A stretch of 64,000 nucleotides of DNA from Bacteroidales bacterium Phil12 (GCA_002633275.1 NWBO01000158.1:62001-126000), one strand, 5' to 3'; counted from the stretch's first letter, positions 27,650 through 37,821 are shown. Made by a program: numbers and translations. The notes: generated from the letters alone by a model not told the origin.

Positions 27650-28264
27650 ATGTACATTGCAGTTGCAGGTAACATAGGCAGTGGAAAGACAACTCTGAGC
27701 GACTTGGTTGTAAAACATTATGGCTATACTGCCGTATCGGATCAGACAGAAGATAATCCGTATATCGTAAATTTCTATAACGATATGCGACGTTGGGCTT
27801 TTAACTTACAGGTTTATTTTTTGCAAAGACGTTATACGCATCTTATGGAGTCTTGGAAAAAATATAAAAATATTGTGCAGGATCGTACCATATATGAAGA
27901 TGCTTTTATATTCGCTCCCAACTTACATTCGATGGGCTTGTTATCGACAACAGATTACGAGACATATATTTCTTTGTTTAATCTGTTAAATTCTTTGACA
28001 CCGGCTCCGGATCTTCTTGTATATTTGAAAGCAAGCGTGCCTACACTTATAAATTTAATCACCAAAAGGGGAAGAATTTATGAGAGTTCCATTCGGTTGG
28101 ATTACATAACCTCGTTAAATCAACGCTATGACGATTGGTTTGAATCGTACAAGGGAAGAAAGATTGTGGTGGATGTGGATAATTTGAATATAATAGAGTC
28201 GCCGGAAGCCTTAGGCGAAGTTTTTGAGAAGATAAATGCCGAACTAAATCCGTTATTCAAATGA
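27650..28264 (+). CDS. Deoxynucleoside kinase
   Basis: Phosphorylates deoxynucleosides for salvage; 204 residues, the normal size of bacterial dNK-family enzymes. P-loop GNIGSGKTT at 7-15, DNPYIVNFYNDMRRWAFNLQ near 38, the ERS/DRT-type motif QDRTIYEDAFIFA near 78 and the lid RGRIYESSI near 143. Base specificity cannot be read. Its stop overlaps the kdsB start by four bases (ATGA), so the two are co-translated. Confidence 0.9.
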   Translation: MYIAVAGNIGSGKTTLSDLVVKHYGYTAVSDQTEDNPYIVNFYNDMRRWAFNLQVYFLQRRYTHLMESWKKYKNIVQDRTIYEDAFIFAPNLHSMGLLSTTDYETYISLFNLLNSLTPAPDLLVYLKASVPTLINLITKRGRIYESSIRLDYITSLNQRYDDWFESYKGRKIVVDVDNLNIIESPEALGEVFEKINAELNPLFK

Positions 28265-29022
28265 AAAAACTTGCAGTAATACCCGCTCGATACGCTTCTT
28301 CAAGATTTGAAGGTAAGCCTTTGGCAGACATTTGTGGAAAGCCGATGATTCTTCACGTATATCAAGCCGTTCAAAACAGTAATTTGTTCGATGAAGTGGT
28401 TGTTGCAACTGATGACGATAGGATTTTTTCTACTGTTGTTAATGGTGGAGCAAAGGCGTTGATGACATCAAGCGAACTAAACAACGGAACGGAAAGAGTG
28501 GAACAAACATTAAGGATTTTGGAAGAACAGAACCCTAAAACGTATTATGATATTGTTGTCAATATTCAAGGAGATGAGCCGTTGATAAAACAAGAGATGT
28601 TAAAAGAATTGTTGTCGGGCTTTGAGAACAATGATGTGGATATTGCGACATTAAAGAAGGTTATAGAAAATAGGGAAGAAGTGTTGGATAGCAATGTTGT
28701 CAAGGTTGTAACGGCAAAGGATAACAAAGCGTTGTATTTCTCTCGTTGCCCGATTCCGTTCAATAGGGACGAGAGTGTGGAGAGTTTAATAGAGAAACGT
28801 ATGTACTATAAACATATAGGTATATATGGTTATAGGAATGAAGTGTTGAAAAAAATAGTTGCTTTGAGTCAAACTGATTTGGAACGAACAGAGAAATTGG
28901 AACAATTGCGTTGGTTGGAGAACGGTTATAATATAGTTGCGATGACAACAGAACACGACACGGTTGGGGTTGATACCAAAGAGGATTTACAAAAGGTTAT
29001 TGATATATTAAACAACAGATAA
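28261..29022 (+). CDS. kdsB: CMP-KDO synthetase
   Basis: 3-deoxy-manno-octulosonate cytidylyltransferase, which activates KDO for lipopolysaccharide core synthesis. 253 residues. VIPARYASSRFEGKPLADI is the nucleotide-binding start; VATDDDRI, NGTERVEQ, VNIQGDEPLI near 100 and YKHIGIYGYR near 181 are conserved family blocks. Its presence implies an LPS-bearing outer membrane. Confidence 0.96.
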   Translation: MKKLAVIPARYASSRFEGKPLADICGKPMILHVYQAVQNSNLFDEVVVATDDDRIFSTVVNGGAKALMTSSELNNGTERVEQTLRILEEQNPKTYYDIVVNIQGDEPLIKQEMLKELLSGFENNDVDIATLKKVIENREEVLDSNVVKVVTAKDNKALYFSRCPIPFNRDESVESLIEKRMYYKHIGIYGYRNEVLKKIVALSQTDLERTEKLEQLRWLENGYNIVAMTTEHDTVGVDTKEDLQKVIDILNNR

Positions 29023-29085
29023 GTGGTAACACTGATTATTGAACAGAGTAGAAAATAAATATAAACACTATAATAAGTATTGATT

Positions 29086-30681
29086 ATGAATGTTGCAGAG
29101 AATTTATACGATTATTTGAAATATAACGATAAAGCAGAACTTATTGGTTTTGGAACATTTTATGTGAAAACGTCTTCTGCCAAGATTAATGAGAAGACAG
29201 GCACGATAGAGCCGCCAAAGAAAGAGTTGTCTTTTAGTAGAGAACAGACGGGGGACAATGGTTTTGTTACTTTTATGGCAAAACACGAGTTTATCAGCGA
29301 CAAAACAGCCTTGATGTGGATTAAACAATATTCGGATTCGCTTAATGAGAAGATACAAGCAGGTAAAAGTGTTGTTTTGAATAAGTTGGGTAAATTGGAA
29401 AAAGGTCTTTTGGAGGAATATACTTTCACACCTGCACAAGATTTGAATTTGTTGGATAATAGTTTTGCACTTGGGGCGTTGAAAAATGTTCAAACATTTG
29501 ATTCAACAGATGATTTGCAAGTAATGCCGACATCACAGAAAACCGAACAAGTAGAAACAACCATACCGCAGGATTATCAACAGACAAAAACGGAAATAGA
29601 ATCCCAAATAGAGAATGCCAAGAAAATAAAAGAAGAACAAAAGGTTCAAGAAACTTCTTCTCAAACTCAGGAGCGTATCATTGAGCATAGCGAAGCGACA
29701 ATAAACACCACTGTTGAGCAACCTAAGAATGAAACTTCAAAAGAGATTGTCTCTGAAATGGAAAACAACAAATTGGATAACACAACAGATAAGGATAAAA
29801 CACAGCAAACAATAGATAGAGCCTCTGAATTTACCGAAAAAGTTATTGTTGAGGATATTAAACCTGCACAAGAACAGGAAGAACAAAAGCAAAAGGAGGA
29901 GGACGATAAAGAATGCGATGATTTGTTGATGAAACAAGCCACTGAAATCGTGCGTAAGTATGAAAAAGAAGAAGATAAGGGAGATAAGAAGAATAAGAAA
30001 AACAAGAAAGAAAAGAAAATAAAACATTCCAACAAAAGAAAAAGAAATTGGTTGATAGTCCTTTGGATAATCATTGCTTTACTAATTTTGTGCGGAGCGT
30101 TTGTATTTGCTCATTGGTTTGGACTTTTGAAAGATATTAAGTTTCTAAAACCTGTAACTTCTCGTTTGGAATATTACATTCCTGTTCGTAAGGTTGAAAC
30201 GCCAAAAGCAGAAAAAACTTTGACAATTACTCCAACTGAAACAGTTTCAGAGATTGAGCCTGTTGTTGAACAAGAGGAAGAAGTTGTTGTAGTTGAACCA
30301 ACATCAATGGAACAACCTAAAAAGACTACATCGGTAGCCAAAAAACAAAAGAAGGTAAAAGAAAAGAAACAGCAAGAAACTCAGCCGGCACCACAAGAAG
30401 AAGTTGTTGTTGAGGATAACACTCCGATAGTTGTACAAAATCATTCAAAATTAGGTTTTGATGTTGTCAGCGGTTCTTTTGCAGACAAGAGTAAAGCACA
30501 AGAAAGAGCGAAAAAGGCAAGAAGTTTGGGCTATGACGGTTATGTTATCTCCAAGATAAAGAATGGTTCGCCGATTTATTATGTATCTTATGGTTCAAGG
30601 CGTACAAACAGTGAGGCAACGGATCTTTGTACGATGATAAAGAATCGTTTGTCTGGCGATTTCTATATTATTTCGCGATAA
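29086..30681 (+). CDS. HU-CCDC81 / SPOR domain membrane protein
   Basis: About 531 residues from the ATG at 29086. Residues 1-120 match the bacterial HU-CCDC81 region (LIGFGTFYVKTS, IEPPKKELSFSRE, AGKSVVLNKLGKLEKG). A long charged linker, Gln/Glu/Lys-rich, runs to about 320 and is partly coiled. One transmembrane segment near 325-347 (LIVLWIIIALLILCGAFVF) is followed by a second low-complexity linker and a C-terminal SPOR domain (FDVVSGSFADKSKAQERA, YYVSYGSRR). This puts the HU-like part in the cytoplasm and the peptidoglycan-binding SPOR part in the periplasm, so a link between nucleoid or cytoplasm and septal wall is plausible, though unproved. Confidence 0.88.
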   Translation: MNVAENLYDYLKYNDKAELIGFGTFYVKTSSAKINEKTGTIEPPKKELSFSREQTGDNGFVTFMAKHEFISDKTALMWIKQYSDSLNEKIQAGKSVVLNKLGKLEKGLLEEYTFTPAQDLNLLDNSFALGALKNVQTFDSTDDLQVMPTSQKTEQVETTIPQDYQQTKTEIESQIENAKKIKEEQKVQETSSQTQERIIEHSEATINTTVEQPKNETSKEIVSEMENNKLDNTTDKDKTQQTIDRASEFTEKVIVEDIKPAQEQEEQKQKEEDDKECDDLLMKQATEIVRKYEKEEDKGDKKNKKNKKEKKIKHSNKRKRNWLIVLWIIIALLILCGAFVFAHWFGLLKDIKFLKPVTSRLEYYIPVRKVETPKAEKTLTITPTETVSEIEPVVEQEEEVVVVEPTSMEQPKKTTSVAKKQKKVKEKKQQETQPAPQEEVVVEDNTPIVVQNHSKLGFDVVSGSFADKSKAQERAKKARSLGYDGYVISKIKNGSPIYYVSYGSRRTNSEATDLCTMIKNRLSGDFYIISR

Positions 30682-30735
30682 CGGATAAGCGATACTGATA
30701 AATTTTTGTCTGTAAACAGAAATTTGTTTTCAGTA

Positions 30736-31974
30736 ATGACTAATCTGAAAAGCGATACTTATAATTATTATACATTACCAAACGGGCTTAGGTTGGTGCA
30801 TAAGTACGATGTATCAAACGTGGCTCATTTGGGAATTACTATTGATGCAGGCAGTAGGGACGAAAAGCCTTACGAGAATGGTATGGCTCATTTTATTGAA
30901 CATTGTATTTTCAAGGGTACTGCAAAGCGTAAATATTATAGGATATTGTCAAGAATAGACGGTGTCGGGGGAGAACTCAATGCTTATACGACAAAAGAGG
31001 AAACAGTAGTTTATGCAACATTTCTTAATACTTATTACGAGAGAGCTGCCGAACTTTTGAGCGATATCGTTTTCAATAGCGTTTTTCCCGAAAAAGAGTT
31101 GGAGAAAGAGAAAACGGTTATCATAGATGAAATAAATTCTTATGAGGATAGCCCAGCGGAATTGATTTATGATGATTTCGAGCAATTGGTCTTTGGACGT
31201 ACGGGGTTGGGACGTATGATTCTTGGAACGGAAGATAAAGTCAAATCCTTTTCTTCAACAATGGTTAAAGACTTTATTCAAAAGAATTGGTTTACCAACA
31301 GAATTGTTATTTCTTCTGTGGGCAATATTCCTTTTGAAAAGTTGGTTCGTTTGATTGAGAAGTATTTTTCGGATATTCCGACCAAGATTTCAGAAAAAAA
31401 ACGTCATACGTCATACACATACATTCCCAAACAAATAAAGAAAAACAGAGATACTTATCAAGCACATGTTATGATTGGTAATATGTGTTATTCATATAAA
31501 AATCCAAAACGTGTTGCTTTTACTTTACTTAATAATATTTTGGGTTCGTCGGCTATGAATTCTCGATTGAATATGAATATAAGAGAGAAATATGGTAACA
31601 CCTACACGATAGAATCTTCTTACACTGCATACCGAGATAGCGGAATTTTTCAGATTTATGCCGGCTGTGAAGAGCATTTCGCAGATAAGGTCTATGAACT
31701 TATCATTCGGGAATTGAAACTTTGTACCCAAAAACGTATCACTCAATCTTCTTTAACGCGTGGTAAAGAGCAACTCAAAGGACAATTAGCCATTCAATAC
31801 GACAGCAATCAAAACGAGATGTTGTCTATCGGTAAGGCTCTTTTGAATTATGGCAGAGTCTCAACGTTGGAAGAAAATTTCAATGATATTGATGCCGTTA
31901 CAGCCAAAGATATTTTGGAAGTCGCTAACGAAGAATTTTTAGAAGCAAAACTTTCTTCCATCATATATTATTAA
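30736..31974 (+). CDS. M16 family zinc peptidase
   Basis: Insulinase/pitrilysin-family metallopeptidase, 412 residues from MTNLKSDTYNYYTLPNGL; a TTG start at 30706 would add ten residues. The inverted zinc motif HFIEH gives His52, Glu55 and His56, with the third ligand Glu in VIIDEINSYED about 75 residues on. The second half (LLNNILGSSAMNSRLNMNIR, TYTIESSYTAYRDSGIF) is the usual non-catalytic M16 repeat. Likely processes peptides in cytoplasm or periplasm; no signal peptide is visible. No partner gene of the M16B pair lies beside it. Confidence 0.92.
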   Translation: MTNLKSDTYNYYTLPNGLRLVHKYDVSNVAHLGITIDAGSRDEKPYENGMAHFIEHCIFKGTAKRKYYRILSRIDGVGGELNAYTTKEETVVYATFLNTYYERAAELLSDIVFNSVFPEKELEKEKTVIIDEINSYEDSPAELIYDDFEQLVFGRTGLGRMILGTEDKVKSFSSTMVKDFIQKNWFTNRIVISSVGNIPFEKLVRLIEKYFSDIPTKISEKKRHTSYTYIPKQIKKNRDTYQAHVMIGNMCYSYKNPKRVAFTLLNNILGSSAMNSRLNMNIREKYGNTYTIESSYTAYRDSGIFQIYAGCEEHFADKVYELIIRELKLCTQKRITQSSLTRGKEQLKGQLAIQYDSNQNEMLSIGKALLNYGRVSTLEENFNDIDAVTAKDILEVANEEFLEAKLSSIIYY

Positions 31975-32036
31975 TGTAAGCATTTCTGTGTTTTCCTTAG
32001 CCGAAACCGAAATCTTGCTATTGGGATAAATTTTTG

Positions 32037-32327
32037 TTATTTTCTTTCTTTGACGGTTACATGTATGGTATCGCCTGCTTGTTTGCCAATCTTTTTCCGT
32101 ATAGACTTCAAAACGCCAAGCAAATACTCTTCCGACCCCATACAAACGATAGACCCTTTGTATGGCTCACCGTCAAAAGTGGCATCAACCTTAACTCTGC
32201 CTTTGCCGAACTCTTTTCTAATATCGTAAGGGAAAACAATGTATGCTGCGTCCATATCAGGGTTTTTCTGTATCACAGCATCAAACTCGTAAATTCGTGG
32301 ATTGATATTTAATACCTCTTTACTCAT
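32037..32327 (-). CDS. DUF1905 domain protein
   Basis: 96 residues from MSKEVLNINPRIYEF. The sequence FDAVIQKNPDMDAAYIVFPYDIRKEFGKGRVKVDATFDG, shown here as the region 16-55, and the later YLLGVLKSIRKKIGKQAGDTIHVTV are the two halves of a DUF1905 barrel. Function unknown. A start three codons earlier falls inside a 21-base repeat and is less likely. No membrane or export signal. Confidence 0.85.
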   Translation of the reverse strand: MSKEVLNINPRIYEFDAVIQKNPDMDAAYIVFPYDIRKEFGKGRVKVDATFDGEPYKGSIVCMGSEEYLLGVLKSIRKKIGKQAGDTIHVTVKERK

Positions 32328-32385
32328 GTTTAACATCGTTTGATTAGTGTTTAATACTATTCAATTAGTGTTTAACACCAATATT
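32323..32385. repeat. 21-bp phased array, 3 units, overlapping a start codon
   Basis: Units at 32323 (CTCATGTTTAACATCGTT), 32344 (TTAGTGTTTAATACTATT) and 32365 (TTAGTGTTTAACACCAAT). The first contains the ATG (minus strand, 32325-32327) of the DUF1905 gene, so the array forms its immediate 5' flank. TTGATATTTAATACC at 32302 is in phase as a possible fourth unit inside the gene. Confidence 0.87.
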
Positions 32386-32429
32386 CTGAAAATATGTAAA
32401 GAAATTTTTCAACTTGCAAAACCGTTATT

Positions 32430-32798
32430 TTAACCGATAGTCAGGGTATTGCCTTTGCTATCCTTGAAATTGCTTGTAACAATCAAGATTATATCCACTA
32501 TCGTTCCAAATCCGAAAACGCCCAAGGTCAAAAGCCAAACTATTCCCGTTGCAATCTTACCTGCATAGAACCTATGAATACCGCTAACGCCTGCAAAACC
32601 CAAGCAACATAAAAGCAAAGCAATAAAACCGCTTTTTTCACTGTAAGCAGTGTTTGAATTGTCAAAACCCTCGCCTTTATAATGGAAAGCACCGTTAGAA
32701 TTTTCTTCTTGTTTCTTTCCACATTTAGGACAATATACGGATTGTTTGCTTATAATCTCGCCACAATAAATGCAGTGCTTTTCATAATCATAACTCAT
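32430..32798 (-). CDS. Zinc-ribbon and TM2 domain membrane protein
   Basis: 122 residues. N-terminal zinc ribbon with CIYCG and CPKCG pairs (about 10-29), a short polar linker, then a TM2 domain near 55-115: two transmembrane helices with the signature GIHRFYAGK between them and FGFGTIVDIILI in the second. TM2 proteins are widespread and of unclear function. It lies 41 bases downstream of atpC on the same strand and may be read from the atp transcript. Confidence 0.9.
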   Translation of the reverse strand: MSYDYEKHCIYCGEIISKQSVYCPKCGKKQEENSNGAFHYKGEGFDNSNTAYSEKSGFIALLLCCLGFAGVSGIHRFYAGKIATGIVWLLTLGVFGFGTIVDIILIVTSNFKDSKGNTLTIG

Positions 32799-32839
32799 AA
32801 TTGTTTTCTTTTTATAATCTTTTGATTTCTTTACTTGGA

Positions 32840-33076
32840 TTACTGAGCTAATATCTGTATAACGTTATCGGACATCTCCAACAAGCCGCCATTGATTTGA
32901 AAACTGTGTTCTTTATCCTGCATATCCACAAGTTTTATCTCTCCTTTGGCCAATGCCGACACGATGGGTGCGTGGTTGTTTAAAATCTCGAAATGTCCGT
33001 CAAGTCCTATGAGTTTGGCGTCCTTTATCTCACCTTCGAACATAGTTGAATCGGGCGTTATGATACTTATCTTCAT
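32840..33076 (-). CDS. atpC: F1 ATP synthase epsilon subunit (short form)
   Basis: 78 residues: only the N-terminal beta-sandwich (ISIITPDSTMFEGEIK, GHFEILNNHAPIVSAL). The C-terminal inhibitory helices of longer epsilon subunits are absent, as is usual in Bacteroidota. Downstream of atpD by 116 bases. Confidence 0.93.
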   Translation of the reverse strand: MKISIITPDSTMFEGEIKDAKLIGLDGHFEILNNHAPIVSALAKGEIKLVDMQDKEHSFQINGGLLEMSDNVIQILAQ

Positions 33077-33192
33077 AATCTCAAAGTTGTTTTACTTATG
33101 TTTTTTCATTATCTATTGATGTACGATAGCAAAGAACGACAATTTTATTTTATTTGCCTTATTCTTTGTATCGTACATCTTTTATTCAATCA

Positions 33193-34728
<1,536 letters not shown>

Positions 34729-34884
34729 TTATCAGAATGCGAATTTACGATTTTTTTCGTTAAACGCCATTTTCTTTGCAATAAATTTTGCATTTTTTTG
34801 TTTTGCAGTGTGCTGAAAATAAAACGTTGCCTGCATATAAATATTATATGTTTGAAACTTTTTTTCTTTGCTTTGAGAAACGAA

Positions 34885-35094
34885 CCTTACCAAACGACAC
34901 AAAAACCTTACCGTTTGATATTTTTGTATCACCGCTTAAAGTTTTTGTATAAAACAGGGAGGTTTTTGTTCAAATCACGGAGGAAAACTTCAAGAGAAAA
35001 AATACGAAATTAAGGCGGCGAAATACAATTTCAATAGGAAAAATAAAAATTTCAAAAGGGGAAATAAAAGTCAAGGTAAGGAAAGTGAAATCAA
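34885..35094. repeat. 21-bp phased array with GA-rich / CCTTACC core, 10 units
   Basis: Units at 34885, 34906, 34927, 34948, 34969, 34990, 35011, 35032, 35053 and 35074. Neighbours resemble each other most: CCTTACC opens the first two, TTTTTG closes units two to four, and units seven to nine share G-rich AAATA-AATTT bodies. The core is unrelated to TTAGTGTTAAACACTAA, yet the period is the same. It fills the divergent gap between atpD and ribF; 34705-34884 shows nothing else. Confidence 0.75.
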
Positions 35095-35157
35095 ATTATA
35101 TAAAAGCGTGGATAAAGGCGAAAAGGGAAAAGATATTGTTAAATCAATATAAATTCG

Positions 35158-35166
35158 TAATTTTGC
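35158..35166 (+). promoter_or_regulatory. -7 promoter element of ribF
   Basis: TAATTTTGC, 30 bases before the TTG start at 35197. Confidence 0.72.
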
Positions 35167-35196
35167 AAACGAATTAATCACAACAAAAGATATATT

Positions 35197-36132
35197 TTGA
35201 AAATAATAGAATTACAAAATACAAGCGAATTGACAAGACCTTGCGTTATAACGATAGGAATGTTTGACGGAGTGCATATAGGGCATAGGCAAATGCTTGA
35301 AGAATTAAAGACTTGGGCAAAAGAACTTGATTGCCTCAGCCTTGTTGTTACCTTCAAAAATCATCCGCGTCAAGTGTTGGACAAAAAATCCGACAACCCT
35401 GTAAAGTTTATCGACACCAAGAGCGAGAGATTTCAAAAGATTGCTTCATGCGGTGTTGATTACATTTTACCGATTGAATTTACCAAAGAGTTTGCTGCCC
35501 TTACCCCGATGCAATTTCTTGATGTTTTGCTTGAAAAAATCAATATAAAACTGCTTTTGCTCGGCTATGACAATCGTTTTGGCAACCCTATGAATAACGA
35601 ATACGAAAGGCTTATAGAAGAAGGCGAGTACAGAGGAATAAAAATTCAAAAGGACGTTTCGGGAATTTACCATAAGGATATTGAAGTATCCTCAACTCAG
35701 ATACGAAACGCTATAAGCGAAGGCAATATCAAAGAGGCAAACGCTATGTTATCAAGACCTTTTAGCATAACATCCAAGGTGGTGAGCGGTCTTCAAAACG
35801 GCAGAAAGATTGGTTTTCCGACGGCGAACATCGTTATATCGGACGAGAAAATCTTACCCAAAGCAGGGGTGTATGCAACAAGGACTATAATCGATGGAAA
35901 AACTTATTATTCCGTAACCAATATAGGCAACAACCCGACATTTGATGCGAAGAAAATAACCATTGAGACGCATATAATGGATTTTTGTGAGGATATTTAT
36001 CAAAAGAGTTTGACAATAGAGTTTTTGGATTTCATTAGAGAGGAGAAAAAGTTCGCAAATCGTGATGAGTTATCCAAACAAATAAATAAGGATTTGAGTG
36101 ATGCAAAAGCGTTTTTCAATACATTGGGTTAG
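35197..36132 (+). CDS. ribF: Bifunctional riboflavin kinase / FMN adenylyltransferase
   Basis: Makes FMN and FAD from riboflavin; 311 residues. N-terminal adenylyltransferase domain with IGMFDGVHIGH near 20-30 and the SSTQIRNAI loop near 168; C-terminal kinase domain from about 185 with GRKIGFPTANI near 205 and VTNIGNNPTF near 246. The start is a TTG: no ATG lies between the promoter and the conserved region except Met22, and the 21 residues before it align with the family. Confidence 0.94.
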   Translation: MKIIELQNTSELTRPCVITIGMFDGVHIGHRQMLEELKTWAKELDCLSLVVTFKNHPRQVLDKKSDNPVKFIDTKSERFQKIASCGVDYILPIEFTKEFAALTPMQFLDVLLEKINIKLLLLGYDNRFGNPMNNEYERLIEEGEYRGIKIQKDVSGIYHKDIEVSSTQIRNAISEGNIKEANAMLSRPFSITSKVVSGLQNGRKIGFPTANIVISDEKILPKAGVYATRTIIDGKTYYSVTNIGNNPTFDAKKITIETHIMDFCEDIYQKSLTIEFLDFIREEKKFANRDELSKQINKDLSDAKAFFNTLG

Positions 36133-36619
36133 GATTGTTGTTTGTGGGATATGTATCTTATGCGGCGAAAATGTATTTTCACAAAACGGTTATTTCACTT
36201 CGCTTCAACAAGCGATGCAATCGCCCGACAGCGTTATAAGTCTTAATTTGAAAAAACAGAAAATCAAAGAATTTCCTATGGAAATACTGCAAATGAAGAA
36301 TATTCAACGCTTGGATATTTCGAGAAATTACATCAAAGAAATACCGCCTCAAATAAGCGAATTGAAACATCTGCATTATGTCAATTTTGCTCAGAACTAT
36401 CTTACGGCATTACCCAAAGAAATGGCACAACTGCCTTTGGATACATTGATTTTGTGGGACAATCAGATAAGAGAGTTTGACGAGAGTTTTTCCACTGTCA
36501 ATCTCAAACTGTTGGATATACGCGCCATTCTTATGACACGAAAAGAACAAAAAGCAATTAAACGGATTTTTCCTGAAACCAAAATCAAAAAAGACTACCC
36601 TTGCAATTGCGGACGTTAA
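36101..36619 (+). CDS. Exported leucine-rich repeat protein
   Basis: 172 residues from the ATG at 36101. A signal peptide (VRIVVCGICILCGENVFS, cleavage after FSQ) is followed by about four leucine-rich repeats of the P-x-E/Q-I-x-L type: IKEFPMEILQMKNIQRLDIS, IKEIPPQISELKHLHYVNFA and LTALPKEMAQLPLDTLILW. Short LRR proteins of this kind bind other proteins; partner unknown. The start lies inside the last codons of ribF (32-base overlap), so it is coupled to it. Confidence 0.85.
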   Translation: MQKRFSIHWVRIVVCGICILCGENVFSQNGYFTSLQQAMQSPDSVISLNLKKQKIKEFPMEILQMKNIQRLDISRNYIKEIPPQISELKHLHYVNFAQNYLTALPKEMAQLPLDTLILWDNQIREFDESFSTVNLKLLDIRAILMTRKEQKAIKRIFPETKIKKDYPCNCGR

Positions 36620-36652
36620 AGGTTAAGGAAAACGAATAAAAAAGTTAAGGAT

Positions 36653-37411
36653 ATGTTGATAGCATTGGTGCAGACGGCGATAAAAGATTTTGATATAGAA
36701 AGCAACCTTCGTTACTTTACAAAGATTTGTAAGGATATTTCAAATGAAGTCGAGTGGATAATTTTGCCGGAGATGTTTATAACTGGTTTTGTTGCCGACA
36801 CGTCGCTCGGTATTCAGAGCAAGGCGAAGGGATTGGAGTTTATGCGTAATCTTGCCAAGCAGAAAGCGTGTGGAGTTGAAGGTTCGCTAATGGTGGAAGA
36901 GGACGGCAAGTGTTATAATAGGCATTATTTGATTACGGACACTGCGGAATTTATGTATGATAAGCAGAAATTGTTTTCATTATCCAAGGAAGCCGAAACA
37001 CTTTGTGCAGGAAACAAGGAGTGTATTGCAAAGTTCAAGGAATATAATGTAAGTTTAAGAACTTGTTATGACTTACGGTTTGCGGATATTTGCAAGAATA
37101 GTTACTCGGATGGCAGGTTCAAATATGATATAATGACGTTTGTGGCGTCGTGGCCGAAGAGTAGGAGCGAGCAATGGAAGATTTTATTGAAAGCACGTGC
37201 GATAGAGAATATGTGTTACGTTATCGGGGTGAATAGAGCAGGCAAGGATGCAAATGGTTACGACTATGTTGGCGACAGTTGTGTTATCAATAGCAAAGGA
37301 GAGGAGTTAAAACCTTTGGAAAACTCAACGCAGGAGATACTTTATTATGATATAAGCAAAGAATATTTGGATTCTATGCGAAAGAAATTTCCTGTATATA
37401 TGGATTGGTAA
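36653..37411 (+). CDS. Nitrilase-superfamily omega-amidase-like hydrolase
   Basis: Cytoplasmic C-N hydrolase, 252 residues. Catalytic triad visible: Glu in ILPEMFITGF near 43, Lys in YDKQKLFSL near 105 and Cys in RTCYDLRFAD near 138. These blocks match the YafV/NIT2 group, which deamidates alpha-ketoglutaramate and ketosuccinamate in metabolite repair. It follows the LRR gene by 33 bases in the ribF transcript and ends at a terminator that is duplicated at 38265. Confidence 0.9.
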   Translation: MLIALVQTAIKDFDIESNLRYFTKICKDISNEVEWIILPEMFITGFVADTSLGIQSKAKGLEFMRNLAKQKACGVEGSLMVEEDGKCYNRHYLITDTAEFMYDKQKLFSLSKEAETLCAGNKECIAKFKEYNVSLRTCYDLRFADICKNSYSDGRFKYDIMTFVASWPKSRSEQWKILLKARAIENMCYVIGVNRAGKDANGYDYVGDSCVINSKGEELKPLENSTQEILYYDISKEYLDSMRKKFPVYMDW

Positions 37412-37416
37412 AAGTA

Positions 37417-37472
37417 AAACGGCAGTGTGTTTAAGTACTTACACTGCCGTTTTTTTTGAATAAAGAAGAAAA
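37417..37472 (+). terminator. terminator, first copy of a duplicated segment
   Basis: Hairpin AACGGCAGTGT / ACACTGCCGTT followed by T8, then GAATAAAGAAGAAAA. The whole 56-base block recurs at 38265-38319 with two substitutions and one T fewer. Confidence 0.88.
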
Positions 37473-37510
37473 AAAGTATAGAAAAGTTTGGTAGTTTAAT
37501 TTTAATTGTA

Positions 37511-37519
37511 TATCTTTGC
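37511..37519 (+). promoter_or_regulatory. -7 promoter element of a small transcript
   Basis: TATCTTTGC, a perfect match, just after the terminator of the nitrilase gene. It starts an independent transcription unit of roughly 240 bases that ends at the hairpin 37710-37758. Confidence 0.75.
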
Positions 37520-37525
37520 AGCCGA

Positions 37526-37764
37526 AACGAAGTCAAAAGGAATTAAAATCATGTGTGAAACGGAATTAGCCAACGAAAGACATTTTTCAAAGAGTGTTAT
37601 CGGTGATATAATTAAAATATCACTGAATGTTCGTTGCTTATGTGTTTCAATGAGGGTGTATGCTTCACAATACATCTTTTTCATCGGGAAAAACGCCTTT
37701 ATTCGGTTCGCCTGCTAAGTAGTAAAACTTAGTAATAGGGTAGATGTATTTAGCAGGCTAATTT
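37526..37764 (+). ncRNA. Candidate structured RNA
   Basis: The unit has its own promoter and a terminal hairpin GCCTGCTAA (37710-37718) / TTAGCAGGC (37750-37758) followed by TAATTTTT. Inside, nested complementary pairs occur in order: TGAAAC 37556-37561 with GTTTCA 37644-37649, CAACGA 37571-37576 with TCGTTG 37631-37636, ACATT 37580-37584 with AATGT 37626-37630, and CGGTGATAT 37601-37609 with ATATCACTG 37617-37625 (one G-U). AATACATC at 37669 can also pair with GATGTATT at 37743, which would compete or form a pseudoknot with the terminal hairpin. No known family is recognised. It also contains a 55-codon reading frame, so a leader or coding role remains possible. Confidence 0.45.
37551..37718 (+). 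CDS. Possible 55-residue protein, unrecognised
   Basis: ATG at 37551 preceded by AAAAGGAATTAAAATC, an acceptable ribosome site. The product starts MCETELANERHFSKSV and ends FFIGKNAFIRFAC; it has four Cys and a mildly hydrophobic second half but no motif I know. The bases also form long nested stems, and the stop codon lies in the terminal hairpin, so it may be a chance frame in a structured RNA. Confidence 0.3.
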   Translation: MCETELANERHFSKSVIGDIIKISLNVRCLCVSMRVYASQYIFFIGKNAFIRFAC

Positions 37765-37821
37765 TTAGGAAAGTATTAAATGATGATGAATAATAAAAAA
37801 ATATTAAAGGACATGAATAAT

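Noticed and set aside
30689-30772. Degenerate 21-base array between the SPOR gene and the M16 peptidase
   Set aside because: GCGATACT recurs 63 bases apart, but the intervening units are too weak and partly coding; noted only as possible.
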